A stretch of 64,000 nucleotides of DNA from Bacteroidetes bacterium GWF2_41_31 (GCA_001769215.1 MEOL01000028.1:1-64000), one strand, 5' to 3'. Counted from the stretch's first letter, positions 43,595-52,313 are shown. Made by a program: numbers and translations. The notes: generated from the sequence alone by a model not told the origin.

Positions 43595-43602
43595 CAAATA
43601 TA
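43595..43602 (-). promoter_or_regulatory. TAnnTTTG promoter box for tandem lipoprotein 1
   Basis: The minus strand reads TATATTTG, 42 nt before the ATG at 43552. Confidence 0.45.
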
Positions 43603-43789
43603 AACAATGATTCAATCGCCAATCATTTTATTTATAAAAAACAGTTAAATTTTTGCATTCTTATCCCTTACCAAGTCCATATTGTACTGATTATCTTCAC
43701 TCAACGACGTGAACTGAGGGATTCGTTATGTAAAGAAATTTGACCGGTTGAGCAGAACGTATCCGATCCAATTGTCATTGGGGATATTT

Positions 43790-44191
43790 TCACCTGGCAA
43801 CGATGAACATTTTTGATACGCCGTATCTAAAGGATAAAGGTTTCATCGAATCGCTACAGTATTGATAGGAACTATCCGCAAAGGCAACCATGTTGTCATT
43901 CATAATCTGCAATGTAAACTCTACAGTTCCATCATTTATAAAGCCCGACATAAACAAGCCGGCATCATAACCATTTGATGAGGTAAACCAATAATTCAGG
44001 TTATTTTCCTTTTTTATTGTAATCGTTTCACCATGAAGGTTCTTATACTGGATGGTATCCATATGTACATCTCCAGCGGAAATAATGCTGTACTTCACTT
44101 TAAAAATAGTATCGGGGTCAGTGGGAGATTTAGAACAGGAAATGACAACAAACAGTGCCACAGCCATCAGAAATGTTCGTGAAGAATTCAT
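43790..44191 (-). CDS. Small lipoprotein, MmpS-like, second of a tandem pair
   Basis: A 133-residue lipoprotein (signal ending in VVISC) paralogous to the gene at 43151-43552, with DVHMDTIQYKNLHGETIT and YWFTSSNGYDAGLFMSGFINDG in matching positions. It has two extra cysteines late in the chain region (QYCSDS). Both are preceded by an identical TATATTTG box, so the duplication seems to include the promoter. Function unknown. Confidence 0.65.
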   Translation of the reverse strand: MNSSRTFLMAVALFVVISCSKSPTDPDTIFKVKYSIISAGDVHMDTIQYKNLHGETITIKKENNLNYWFTSSNGYDAGLFMSGFINDGTVEFTLQIMNDNMVAFADSSYQYCSDSMKPLSFRYGVSKMFIVAR

Positions 44192-44235
44192 CTTTTTAGG
44201 TTTTATGAGTTAAAAAATGAATAGGTTAATCGCCT

Positions 44236-44243
44236 CAAATATA
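44236..44243 (-). promoter_or_regulatory. TAnnTTTG promoter box for tandem lipoprotein 2
   Basis: The minus strand reads TATATTTG, 44 nt before the ATG at 44191, at almost the same distance as for the first copy. Confidence 0.45.
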
Positions 44244-44364
44244 AGGCATTTTTTGTTATTTGCGATGATGACGAGTAAATTATTATTCTATTCTACCCAT
44301 TTTAACCAGTTTGGAAAGGTCTATAAGTATTTCCAGAAAAAAACCACCGCGTCACTATGATCCT

Positions 44365-44372
44365 TACCTTTG
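44365..44372 (+). promoter_or_regulatory. TAnnTTTG promoter box for the nitronate monooxygenase-like gene
   Basis: TACCTTTG, 21 nt before the ATG at 44394. Confidence 0.55.
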
Positions 44373-44393
44373 CTTTGTTAGAACCTATAATAA

Positions 44394-45353
44394 ATGATGA
44401 AGCGATTTCCCCTGTTCGAAGCACTGGGCGCACAATATCCCATATTAATGGCACCCATGTTTCTGGTGACCAATACACAAATGATGGTTGCTGCTTTAAA
44501 AAGTGGCATCACGGCTGCGGTTCCGGCACTCAATTACCGGACTGATTCAGCTTTGCGTGAGGCCATAGGCGAGATTAGAAGGCAAACTGACAAGCCTTTT
44601 GGCGTAAACCTTATTGTGAACAAATCGAATATTAAGTATAGACAACAACTCAAAACCTGTGCGGAACTAAAAGTGGGATTTATCATCACCTCCCTTGGCA
44701 ATCCGAAAGAGACCATTGAATTATGCAAGCCATTGGGCATCAAGGTGTTTTGTGATGTAGTAGATTTATTATATGCCAAAAAAGTGGCTGACCTGGGAGC
44801 CGATGCAGTCATAGCGGTGAGTTCGGCGGCAGGCGGGCATGCCGGCAATCTGAAACCCGAAGAACTGGTCCCATTGTTAAAAAAGCAACTCCCCATCCCT
44901 GTGATCTCAGCCGGTGGTATTGCAACTTCTGCTGACCTGGAGCAGGCACTCGAACTGGGTGCCGATGGGGTTTCCGTTGGAACCGCATTCATCGCTTCTA
45001 ATGAAGCAGGCGTATCAGAAGAATATAAACAGGCCCTGGTAGAATATTCGGCCAAAGACATTATCCTGACGAAAATAATCTCAGGCACTCCGCTCACTGT
45101 CATCAATACCCCTTATATGCAATCGCTGGGAAACCATCAGGGCTTTTTGAATAAGTTGATGTACAAAAATAAGTTCCTGAAAAAATACATCAAAATGCTT
45201 ATTGCCTTCCGTGGAATGAAAACGATTGAGCATGCGGCTTCAAAAGCTACTTATAAAACCGTTTGGGTTGCAGGAACATCCATAGAGGACATTCACAAAA
45301 TCCGTCCGGTAAGCGAAATAGTGGCATCACTGACAAAATCATTGATCAAATAA
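44394..45353 (+). CDS. Nitronate monooxygenase family flavoprotein (FabK/2-nitropropane dioxygenase-like)
   Basis: A 319-residue TIM-barrel FMN enzyme. It starts with PILMAPMFLVTN, has SAAGGHAGN with the catalytic-type His (near 145) and ISAGGIATSADLEQALELGADGVSVGTAF for FMN phosphate binding (near 175-205). The family covers nitronate monooxygenases and FabK enoyl-ACP reductases; the substrate is unresolved. It could start at either of two adjacent ATGs (44394 or 44397). Its 3' end overlaps the convergent truA gene by 8 nt. Confidence 0.85.
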   Translation: MMKRFPLFEALGAQYPILMAPMFLVTNTQMMVAALKSGITAAVPALNYRTDSALREAIGEIRRQTDKPFGVNLIVNKSNIKYRQQLKTCAELKVGFIITSLGNPKETIELCKPLGIKVFCDVVDLLYAKKVADLGADAVIAVSSAAGGHAGNLKPEELVPLLKKQLPIPVISAGGIATSADLEQALELGADGVSVGTAFIASNEAGVSEEYKQALVEYSAKDIILTKIISGTPLTVINTPYMQSLGNHQGFLNKLMYKNKFLKKYIKMLIAFRGMKTIEHAASKATYKTVWVAGTSIEDIHKIRPVSEIVASLTKSLIK

Positions 45354-46092
45354 GGGCGATAGGATACTCAATCTTTTCTAAAAAAAGACCCTCGGCAGGC
45401 ACCGAGAATCCGGCTTTTTTTCGGTCTTTGGCCTCAATAATGGTAACCATATCCTGCGCTCTTAGCTTTCCCTTGCCAATTTCCACCAAGGTGCCCACAA
45501 TGGCACGCACCATATTGCGCAGGAAGCGGTCGGCAATAATAGTAAAAACAAGTTGATCGCCCAACACATCCCACCTGGCTTCAGTAATTTTGCACAGGTT
45601 GGTTTGAGTTTGCGTGTGCAATTTCGAAAAACTGGTAAAGTCGTTGAAATTCAACAAAAAGCCAGTAGCCGTTTTCATGGCATCGATGTCTAAGGTTCTA
45701 TAATAGGGGTAACTTAAACCATGTGTAAAGGGATTTTTATGCTGGCTGATATAATAGCGATAAGTACGACTTATGGCGCTAAACCGGCTATGCAAATCGC
45801 CCGGAACCGGAGTGATGTTAAAAACTACCACGTCTGAAGGAAGAAACCTGTTTAATTTATAGGTGGTGTCGGAAGGCTCATCCAAAGTTCCTTCTATGTC
45901 AAAATGTGCGTAAAATTCCCGTGCATGGACCCCTGTATCCGTTCGCCCACATCCAACTACATTAATTTCTTGTCCCAGTATCAAGGACAGTTTTTGATTG
46001 AGCTCAGCTTGGACGCTATGGGCATTTTCCTGTATTTGCCAGCCATGATAGCGACTTCCATTGTAAGCCAGTTTTATAAAATACCGATTCAT
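45346..46092 (-). CDS. truA: tRNA pseudouridine(38-40) synthase
   Basis: Makes pseudouridine in the anticodon stem of tRNAs. The 248-residue protein has YNGSRYHGWQIQ (near 8), the catalytic Asp in GCGRTDTGVHA (near 55), HARxF-like and a C-terminal MVRAIVGTLVEIGKGK block. Length typical (245-270). The ATG at 46092 is chosen; an earlier ATG 18 nt upstream lies in the promoter box. A TAnnTTTG box ends 4 nt before it, which predicts a leaderless mRNA. Confidence 0.94.
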   Translation of the reverse strand: MNRYFIKLAYNGSRYHGWQIQENAHSVQAELNQKLSLILGQEINVVGCGRTDTGVHAREFYAHFDIEGTLDEPSDTTYKLNRFLPSDVVVFNITPVPGDLHSRFSAISRTYRYYISQHKNPFTHGLSYPYYRTLDIDAMKTATGFLLNFNDFTSFSKLHTQTQTNLCKITEARWDVLGDQLVFTIIADRFLRNMVRAIVGTLVEIGKGKLRAQDMVTIIEAKDRKKAGFSVPAEGLFLEKIEYPIALI

Positions 46093-46096
46093 GAAA

Positions 46097-46104
46097 CAAA
46101 AGTA
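46097..46104 (-). promoter_or_regulatory. TAnnTTTG promoter box for truA
   Basis: The minus strand reads TACTTTTG, ending 4 nt before the truA ATG. Confidence 0.5.
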
Positions 46105-46199
46105 GATCAAAATCTGCTAAATAAAACAGCCGCATGAACCCCATCCGTTGATGATGCCCATGCGACCGTCTGAATTCCTGATCTCTTAATGCGTATTAA

Positions 46200-47186
46200 C
46201 TAATCCTCAAAATCGCGTTTCATAAATTGAATGCGCTCGAAAGAGGCCGATGTTGCTACATCCTGAAGCGCTTTTCCCCTGAAATCGCTGATCTGGTTAA
46301 AATGATGTTCCTTCATCCATTCGCGAAGATCCTTCAAAATTGTTTCGATATAGGGAATGCCATTAATATACAATGTACTGCATACCTGAACCGCTGTGGC
46401 ACCGGCAAGCAAAAGCTTAATCATTCCAATGTGGTAATGTATCCCGGTTGAAGCCACCAGATCGCATCCGATATTTCTCCCGGCCATCAGGGCTATCCAC
46501 CTCAAAGGAACATTTTGCTCTTCAGGTTGCGAAAAATGATTGTCGGTAACAACCTCCATGGTATTGATGTCGATATCAGGTCTGAAAAAGCGGTTAAAAA
46601 ACACCAACCCCTGAGCACCATTCTCGACCAATTGAGAGGCCATGGAGCATAAATTGGTAAAATAACTTCCGAGCTTGACGGAAACAGGAATTGTAACTTC
46701 CTTCTTAACAGCCACCAATATTTGAAGATATTGATCTTCTATCTCGCTACTCTTAAGGGAAGCATCAAATGGAAATATGCTGATATTCAGTTCAAGCGCA
46801 TCTGCACCTGCATCCTGGATGGCCTTGGCGAACTTGGTCCATTCAACAGCTGATGTACAGTTTATGCTGGCAATTACAGGAATATCCACAGAAGCTTTTA
46901 CTGTCTTCACAAAATCAAGGTATTTATCCAGGCTTGCCTCCATCGACAATCCCATGACATGGTCTTTTGCCTCCGGATACCAGTAATACATCTCATTACT
47001 CTTTCGCAAGTGAGCTTCAGATTCGCCCCTGATTTGCTCTTCAAATATCGATTTGAGAACTACAGCACCGGCACCGTACATAGCACACAACTTGATGTTC
47101 TCCAAATCCTCGGTCAGTTTTGAACTGCTTACAATCAGCGGGTTCTTCAACTGAAGTCCCATATAGGTTGTCGAAATATTGATCAT
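46200..47186 (-). CDS. Dihydroorotate dehydrogenase-like flavoprotein at the end of the hox operon
   Basis: A 328-residue TIM-barrel protein of the DHOD-like family. It has LKNPLIVSSSKLTED at the start, DALELNISIFP (where true DHODs have LNxSCPN, near 140), SVKLGSYFTNL near 172 and FNRFFRPDID near 208. The C/S catalytic base region and usual orotate loop are altered, so it is unlikely to be the biosynthetic enzyme. Relatives often lie beside redox complexes. It overlaps hoxW by 4 nt and belongs to the hydrogenase transcript, so an electron-transfer or regulatory link to hydrogenase is inferred. Confidence 0.8.
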   Translation of the reverse strand: MINISTTYMGLQLKNPLIVSSSKLTEDLENIKLCAMYGAGAVVLKSIFEEQIRGESEAHLRKSNEMYYWYPEAKDHVMGLSMEASLDKYLDFVKTVKASVDIPVIASINCTSAVEWTKFAKAIQDAGADALELNISIFPFDASLKSSEIEDQYLQILVAVKKEVTIPVSVKLGSYFTNLCSMASQLVENGAQGLVFFNRFFRPDIDINTMEVVTDNHFSQPEEQNVPLRWIALMAGRNIGCDLVASTGIHYHIGMIKLLLAGATAVQVCSTLYINGIPYIETILKDLREWMKEHHFNQISDFRGKALQDVATSASFERIQFMKRDFED

Positions 47187-47686
47187 TTGAGCATGCTTAT
47201 TGGTAAATTTTTCTTAATAAGTGCCCATCCGGCCAACTGACGGGTCAGAAATTGAAATGCCTGTTCCAAATTTAACCTGGCATTGGCCGTGAGGCCTTCC
47301 TTCAATTCCCATTCATAGCCTTTTATTACCAGCACGTAAGTTTCGGGGGATTTTCCAAACAACGATTGCGACAAATGCAGCACATAATCAGGACTTATAG
47401 CATGCATCGTAAACTCCACCTGGGCCTCCGAAGGCTCAACAGTTTTAAACTTGTACTCATTAATCCGCTGTTCTTTGGTAGCATCAACAAAAACCACAAT
47501 ATCCCATTGAGATATTTTTTCCGCATCCTCAATATTCAACTGATAGTTACTATCGGTTTGCATACAGGTCAGGTGGTGGGTTTCAATCCATTTTTGAATC
47601 ATCGTGACCATTTCATTTCCAATTCCGTCATCCTGACGGCCCGGATTTCCATAGCCATAAACCAGTACTCTTTTTTTGGGTTCCAT
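47183..47686 (-). CDS. hoxW: Hydrogenase maturation protease (HoxW/HyaD type)
   Basis: A 167-residue endopeptidase that trims the C-terminal extension of the hydrogenase large subunit once nickel is in place. The N-terminus has VYGYGNPGRQDDGIG, with the Asp that binds nickel. The later part holds HAISPDYVLHLSQSL, with the His ligand. It lies 2 nt after hoxH, whose product has an extension to be removed, so the substrate is HoxH. Confidence 0.9.
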   Translation of the reverse strand: MEPKKRVLVYGYGNPGRQDDGIGNEMVTMIQKWIETHHLTCMQTDSNYQLNIEDAEKISQWDIVVFVDATKEQRINEYKFKTVEPSEAQVEFTMHAISPDYVLHLSQSLFGKSPETYVLVIKGYEWELKEGLTANARLNLEQAFQFLTRQLAGWALIKKNLPISMLK

Positions 47687-47688
47687 GA

Positions 47689-49140
47689 TTATTTAGTTTT
47701 ACAATCGATTATTTCGTTATTTTCATTAACAAGGGTCATTTCCAATGGCATTTGTCCCAACGCATGGGTGGCACAACTTAAACACGGGTCATAAGCCCTG
47801 ATGGCAACCTCTACAGCATTCATCATACCTTCGGTAATTTCTTTTTGTCCGTTCATGAATGATTTAGCCGTATGGTTCACGGCGAGATTCATGGGTTGGT
47901 TGTTGTTGGTAGTTGAAACGATCAGGTTGGCCAGGGTGATTTGGTCGTTGTCGTTTATTTCGTAATGATGGAACAGGGTTCCGCGTGGAGCCTCGATAAC
48001 ACCTACACCCCGGTGCGATTTTTTACCTTTCACCACCAGGTCTTCTTTCTGAAGATCAGTATCTATTAACAGGTTTTTTATTTCTTCAGCAGCATGTAGT
48101 GTTTCTATCAAACGCGCCCAATGATAATGAAGTGTCATGTTGTTTGGTTTCCCATGGGTATAGGCTTTGAACTCTTCAAATTCCCTTTGGGCAAGAGGGG
48201 TTGGGATAAAATCACAAGTATTCAGTCTCGCCAGGGGGCCCACCCGGTACCACCCATTTTCTTTTCCAAGGTGTTTCAGGTATGGAAATTTCATATAACT
48301 CCAACTCCGGACTTCTTCTTCAATATACTTGTCATAATCCTGGCAATCCACATCATCCAGAATTCTGGTTCCTTCTGTATCGACGGCGCGAAGCACTCCA
48401 TTATAAAGATCCATTGCACCATCGGCACGAACGATACTTAAGTGGTTGGATGGGAATTCAGCAAAAGTATCAACCAGAGTCTTATTATTTTTGTGATAGG
48501 CCTTAAAAAAAGCCAGGGCACCAACTGACCATTCAACCATTTTATCGGCATTGAGCGGATCGGCTCCATGGAGCAAGATATCGCGTTCCTCAATACTCAG
48601 ATTTTTATTGATACCTCCGGGAATTGCACCCGTCCCATGAATTTTTTTTCCTGCGGTATATTTAATGATTTCCTGTCCGTATTTACGCATCATAACCCCT
48701 TGAACGGCCAAGTCTTTGTGGTGCATTACCACGCCAATGATATTTCTAATGGCGGGATCGGCATCGATTCCAAACAAGAAGTCAGGTGAGGAAAGGTGGA
48801 AGAAGTGCAGCACATGCGATTGAAAGATTTGCCCGTAATGCATTAGGCGGCGCATTTTTTCTCCAACAGCAGTTAATCCCAAACCTGTTCCGGCACCTAC
48901 GATAACATCCAATGCCTTGGCTGCCGCCAGATGATGGCTAACAGGACAAATTCCGCAAAGGCGCTGCACCAATACCGGGGCTTCCCAATAAGGCCGGCCT
49001 TGAACAAAGCGCTCAAATCCCCTGAATTCAACAATATGTAACCTGGTTTCGCGAACTTGCCCGGCATCATCAATCTGAATGGTTACTTTTCCGTGGCCTT
49101 CCACCCGGGTTACGGGCTCTATAGTGATTTTTTTTGGCAT
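47689..49140 (-). CDS. hoxH: [NiFe]-hydrogenase large subunit (HoxH, group 3d)
   Basis: The 483-residue catalytic subunit with the NiFe site. Signature L1 is RVEGHGK (near 13) and CGICPVSH (near 62-69); L2 is DPCLSCATH near the C-terminus, with the last Ni/Fe cysteines at about 453 and 456. After the His, 24 residues follow that HoxW should remove. The order in the operon (hoxF, hoxU, hoxY, hoxH, hoxW) and the sequence style fit the cytoplasmic NAD(P)-linked bidirectional type (group 3d). No signal peptide. Confidence 0.95.
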   Translation of the reverse strand: MPKKITIEPVTRVEGHGKVTIQIDDAGQVRETRLHIVEFRGFERFVQGRPYWEAPVLVQRLCGICPVSHHLAAAKALDVIVGAGTGLGLTAVGEKMRRLMHYGQIFQSHVLHFFHLSSPDFLFGIDADPAIRNIIGVVMHHKDLAVQGVMMRKYGQEIIKYTAGKKIHGTGAIPGGINKNLSIEERDILLHGADPLNADKMVEWSVGALAFFKAYHKNNKTLVDTFAEFPSNHLSIVRADGAMDLYNGVLRAVDTEGTRILDDVDCQDYDKYIEEEVRSWSYMKFPYLKHLGKENGWYRVGPLARLNTCDFIPTPLAQREFEEFKAYTHGKPNNMTLHYHWARLIETLHAAEEIKNLLIDTDLQKEDLVVKGKKSHRGVGVIEAPRGTLFHHYEINDNDQITLANLIVSTTNNNQPMNLAVNHTAKSFMNGQKEITEGMMNAVEVAIRAYDPCLSCATHALGQMPLEMTLVNENNEIIDCKTK

Positions 49141-49161
49141 AATTCAATCTTTTTCAAATAG

Positions 49162-49710
49162 TTAATCAAATTTAATAACTTCATAAGGCAGATCCAATTT
49201 ACTCCCTGTGATTAGCGCGACGAGAGCTTCCCAAATTAAATCGGCACGCGGCGGACACCCAGGCAGATAATAGTCGATTTTTACTATTTCATGACACGGG
49301 TACACTTTGTCGAGCAACATGGGCAACTCATCATCATTGGGCAAAATATGCTGGGTATTCAATCCAACAGTAGGTCCGTTGATATAAGCTTCATTGAGGC
49401 ATTCTTCGATGGGTATTCCATTACGAAGTGCAGGCAAGCCTCCCATGATAGCGCATTCTCCTAATGAAATCAATATTTTGCAATTTTTTCTAAAACTACG
49501 GAGTACTTCTACATTTTCACTGTTACAGCATCCACCTTCTATAATGCCTATATCCACAGGTTTTGTAAAAGTCTTAATGTCGTCAACAGGCGATTTGTTA
49601 AATTCAACCAGTTCGATAAGGTCGAGTATACGCTCATCAATGTCGAGCACCGACATGTGGCATCCGAAACATCCGGCAAGTGAAGTAGTTGCTATGATCT
49701 TTTTTTCCAT
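49162..49710 (-). CDS. hoxY: Hydrogenase small subunit (HoxY)
   Basis: A 182-residue small subunit that carries one [4Fe-4S] cluster close to the NiFe site and passes electrons to HoxU. Cysteines are seen as GCFGCH (near 14), EGGCC, GECAIMGG and PGCPP, the usual ligand set; it is much shorter than membrane-type small subunits and lacks a Tat signal, as expected for a cytoplasmic enzyme. The ATG at 49710 was chosen over a TTG three codons upstream. Confidence 0.93.
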   Translation of the reverse strand: MEKKIIATTSLAGCFGCHMSVLDIDERILDLIELVEFNKSPVDDIKTFTKPVDIGIIEGGCCNSENVEVLRSFRKNCKILISLGECAIMGGLPALRNGIPIEECLNEAYINGPTVGLNTQHILPNDDELPMLLDKVYPCHEIVKIDYYLPGCPPRADLIWEALVALITGSKLDLPYEVIKFD

Positions 49711-49728
49711 TTTTTTCAATTTTCAAAA

Positions 49729-50424
49729 TTAATTTTCAATTTCACTGCCAATTGGTTTATGATCGTATTTACGCTGGCCAATTGGAACCTCAAATCCAAC
49801 TTCCTTAAAAATAATTGAGCCTACCGGACAATTTTCCATTGCTTTTTTTGCAAGGGCACTGGATATTTCTTTGCCCATTTTATCATCAAGCAATACTTCC
49901 AACTTATGGCCTCTCTCCTTAAACGCGAAATAATGGCGCCCTTGATCATCCTTGATGGTTTTTATGCACCGCTTGCATAGGATACACCGATTTTGATCTT
50001 TAATGATGTAGGGACTCGATCCATCCACACTCTTCATAGGGAAATCGTATGGAAACCGGGGAACCATCATCTGGTAACGATAGGCAAGAGCCTGCAATTC
50101 ACAATTACCACTTTTTTCGCATGAAGGGCAAAAATGGTTACCACTTACAAACAACAATTCAATGATGCCTTTGCGAAAGTCGTTGATTTCATTTGTGTTG
50201 TTTTCAACCTCCATCCCATGCGCTGCAGGTGTGGTACATGAAGTCATAAACCTGTTGTTGATCTTAATGGTGCACATCCGGCAACACCCTTTGGGCAGGG
50301 CTCCTGCAAAATTGCACAGGGTCGGGATAAAAATACCGTTTTCATGAGCAGCTTCAACAATGGTTTTGCCCTGATCGGTGATAATTTCTTTACCGTCTAT
50401 CTTAATTTTTATTTTATTGGTCAT
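49729..50424 (-). CDS. hoxU: Hydrogenase diaphorase iron-sulfur subunit (HoxU)
   Basis: A 231-residue NuoG-N-terminal-like subunit linking HoxY to HoxF. Cys37, Cys48, Cys51 and Cys63 bind a [2Fe-2S] cluster; His97 with Cys99, Cys102 and Cys108 (HFCPSCEKSGNC) marks the His/Cys cluster; RCILCKRC (near 150) with a later MENCP binds a [4Fe-4S] cluster. This is the HoxU pattern. Fits between hoxF and hoxY with 12- and 18-nt gaps, all on the minus strand. Confidence 0.93.
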   Translation of the reverse strand: MTNKIKIKIDGKEIITDQGKTIVEAAHENGIFIPTLCNFAGALPKGCCRMCTIKINNRFMTSCTTPAAHGMEVENNTNEINDFRKGIIELLFVSGNHFCPSCEKSGNCELQALAYRYQMMVPRFPYDFPMKSVDGSSPYIIKDQNRCILCKRCIKTIKDDQGRHYFAFKERGHKLEVLLDDKMGKEISSALAKKAMENCPVGSIIFKEVGFEVPIGQRKYDHKPIGSEIEN

Positions 50425-50436
50425 GGTATTAATATA

Positions 50437-52248
50437 TTAAGCGTTATGGTGAAAAAGCGGCTGGCGCCTGACTGCTTTGCACGATTCAAGTACAGAGGTC
50501 TCCAATGAAAACCCGCTATCATATTCAATCTCTTTTTGAACCAAAGCATCATACAAATGTCTGAAGTTTCTGATGCTGGAAACAATGGGGTTGGCGGCTG
50601 TCTGCCCCAAACCACACCGGCTGACTTTAAGTAAATTAGCCCAGTTGACCATATCTTCGATGTCGGTTTTAACTCCGCGTCCGTTAATCACTTTCAGTAG
50701 CTTCCCACGAAGCACATAGGGCATATTGCGACAGGTTGAGCAGGTACCACATGATTCTTCAATAAAGAAATTCATGAAATTAAGTACAACTTCTGAAAGC
50801 AGGTCGCGGTTTTTATTGAAAACGATCATAGAACCTCCCGTAGGCAAATCGGAATAACTCAACTCCCTATCAAAATCCTTTTCTCCCAGCAAGGTGCCCG
50901 AAGGTCCACCTACCTGAATGGCTTGTACTTCGTTTGCTCCACACATGGCCAGAATGTCACTTATTTTTAGTCCCCATTCCACTTCATAAATGCCCGGGAA
51001 ACGGCAATCACCTGAAATACTCAACAGCTTGGTACCAACAGAATCCTTATTGCCTAATTGGTTGTACCATGCTGCCCCATTCTTAATAATTTTAACAACA
51101 GTGGCTAAGGTTTCTACATTATTTACAACAGTGGGTAAATTTAAGTAGCCTTTCTCAACGGGGAATGGAGGCTTGTCGCGGGGTTCTCCCCTTTTTCCTT
51201 CCAAAGATTCGATGAGGGCAGATTCTTCACCACAAATATAGGCACCTGCTCCCAGTTGGATGCGGATATCAAAATCAAAGTCGCCTATACCGGCAATCGA
51301 CTGACCAAGAAAATTATTCTTGCGCATGTTTTCAAGTATACCATTCAGATAAACAAGTAAATACTTGTACTCGTAGCGCAGGTAGAGAAGTCCAATATCA
51401 GCGCCAACGGCATATCCGGCTGCTACCATGCCTTCAAAAACCATTTCAGGATATTCTGTAAGCAACACCCTGTCTTTAAATGTTCCGGGTTCACCTTCGT
51501 CAGCATTACAAATAATAAAGCGGTGTTCGCCTTTTGCCCTGCTTCCAAATTTCCACTTTAATCCTGTCGGGAAACCGGCACCGCCCCTGCCCCTGATATT
51601 CGACTCCGTAATGATGTCGGTGATTTCTTCAGATGATGTTTTTGGTAAAATATCTTTTATTACTGTAAACAAAGGATAATCATGGCTTAACAAGGCTCCC
51701 TTTCGGCGAATATTGTTATATACCATGGCATCAATTATGGGAAGTGCGTTATTTCCATCGCCACATCCTTCCACCACCAGTTCTTTTACGTGTTGGCCCT
51801 GTTTTAACCCATTGATAATCTGTTTAGTCCGATATGGTGTTAAACGTGTAAATACCCTGTCGTTGATTATAGCAGCAGGTTCCTGATCGTTCATCCCGAT
51901 GCAGGAAGTCGAAAACAAACCAATGTTTCCATCGGTAGTTACCCTGCCGATTTTAATTCCACAGGCGTCCTCAAAGGCTTTAAGCACGTCCTTCCGTCCG
52001 TTCATGTTAGCGGTAACGCTGTCGTTCAGGTAAATGTTGACTTTAGCCAACGGCTTGTCGCTATAAAAGTGATAGAATGAAACCGTTTCTTTGATTTGTG
52101 CCGCCGAAAGGGTCAACTTATCTGCCAACAATGCAATGGTAGCTTCGTCAATATATCCGGCATGTGCCTGAATATCATGTAAAATATCCATCAGCCTTGT
52201 GCTGTCTCCATTGTATTTGCTGATAATCTCAATAATTCTGTCCTTCAT
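50437..52248 (-). CDS. hoxF: Hydrogenase diaphorase flavoprotein subunit (HoxF, NuoE-NuoF fusion)
   Basis: A 603-residue subunit that binds FMN and NAD(H). The N-terminal 155 residues are NuoE-like, the rest NuoF-like with RGRGGAGFPTGLKW (NAD site, near 218), CNADEGEPGTFKDR (near 247, FMN), GAGAYICGEESALIESLEGKRG (near 335), and C-terminal CGTCSTCR with SRCGLGQ (4Fe-4S). In the NuoE part three of the four usual [2Fe-2S] cysteines are gone (Asn/Asp/Ser at 75-81; only Cys116 remains, with Asn at 120). This agrees with NAD-reducing soluble hydrogenases that lack that cluster. First gene of the hox operon. Confidence 0.93.
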   Translation of the reverse strand: MKDRIIEIISKYNGDSTRLMDILHDIQAHAGYIDEATIALLADKLTLSAAQIKETVSFYHFYSDKPLAKVNIYLNDSVTANMNGRKDVLKAFEDACGIKIGRVTTDGNIGLFSTSCIGMNDQEPAAIINDRVFTRLTPYRTKQIINGLKQGQHVKELVVEGCGDGNNALPIIDAMVYNNIRRKGALLSHDYPLFTVIKDILPKTSSEEITDIITESNIRGRGGAGFPTGLKWKFGSRAKGEHRFIICNADEGEPGTFKDRVLLTEYPEMVFEGMVAAGYAVGADIGLLYLRYEYKYLLVYLNGILENMRKNNFLGQSIAGIGDFDFDIRIQLGAGAYICGEESALIESLEGKRGEPRDKPPFPVEKGYLNLPTVVNNVETLATVVKIIKNGAAWYNQLGNKDSVGTKLLSISGDCRFPGIYEVEWGLKISDILAMCGANEVQAIQVGGPSGTLLGEKDFDRELSYSDLPTGGSMIVFNKNRDLLSEVVLNFMNFFIEESCGTCSTCRNMPYVLRGKLLKVINGRGVKTDIEDMVNWANLLKVSRCGLGQTAANPIVSSIRNFRHLYDALVQKEIEYDSGFSLETSVLESCKAVRRQPLFHHNA

Positions 52249-52305
52249 TGATCATTACTTTTTATAATAAAAGAGATTCCAATTTGATTGTTAAATAATT
52301 AACAG

Positions 52306-52313
52306 CAAAGATA
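52306..52313 (-). promoter_or_regulatory. TAnnTTTG promoter box for the hox operon
   Basis: The minus strand reads TATCTTTG, 57 nt before the hoxF ATG, in the shared hox/hyp intergenic region. Confidence 0.6.

Noticed and set aside
44534-45106. 190-codon ORF antisense to the nitronate monooxygenase-like gene
   Set aside because: Serine- and proline-rich shadow frame under a conserved gene on the other strand; no motif.
46200-47186. pyrD (dihydroorotate dehydrogenase of pyrimidine synthesis)
   Set aside because: The key LNxSCPN motif is altered and the gene belongs to the hydrogenase operon; a DHOD-like label is safer.
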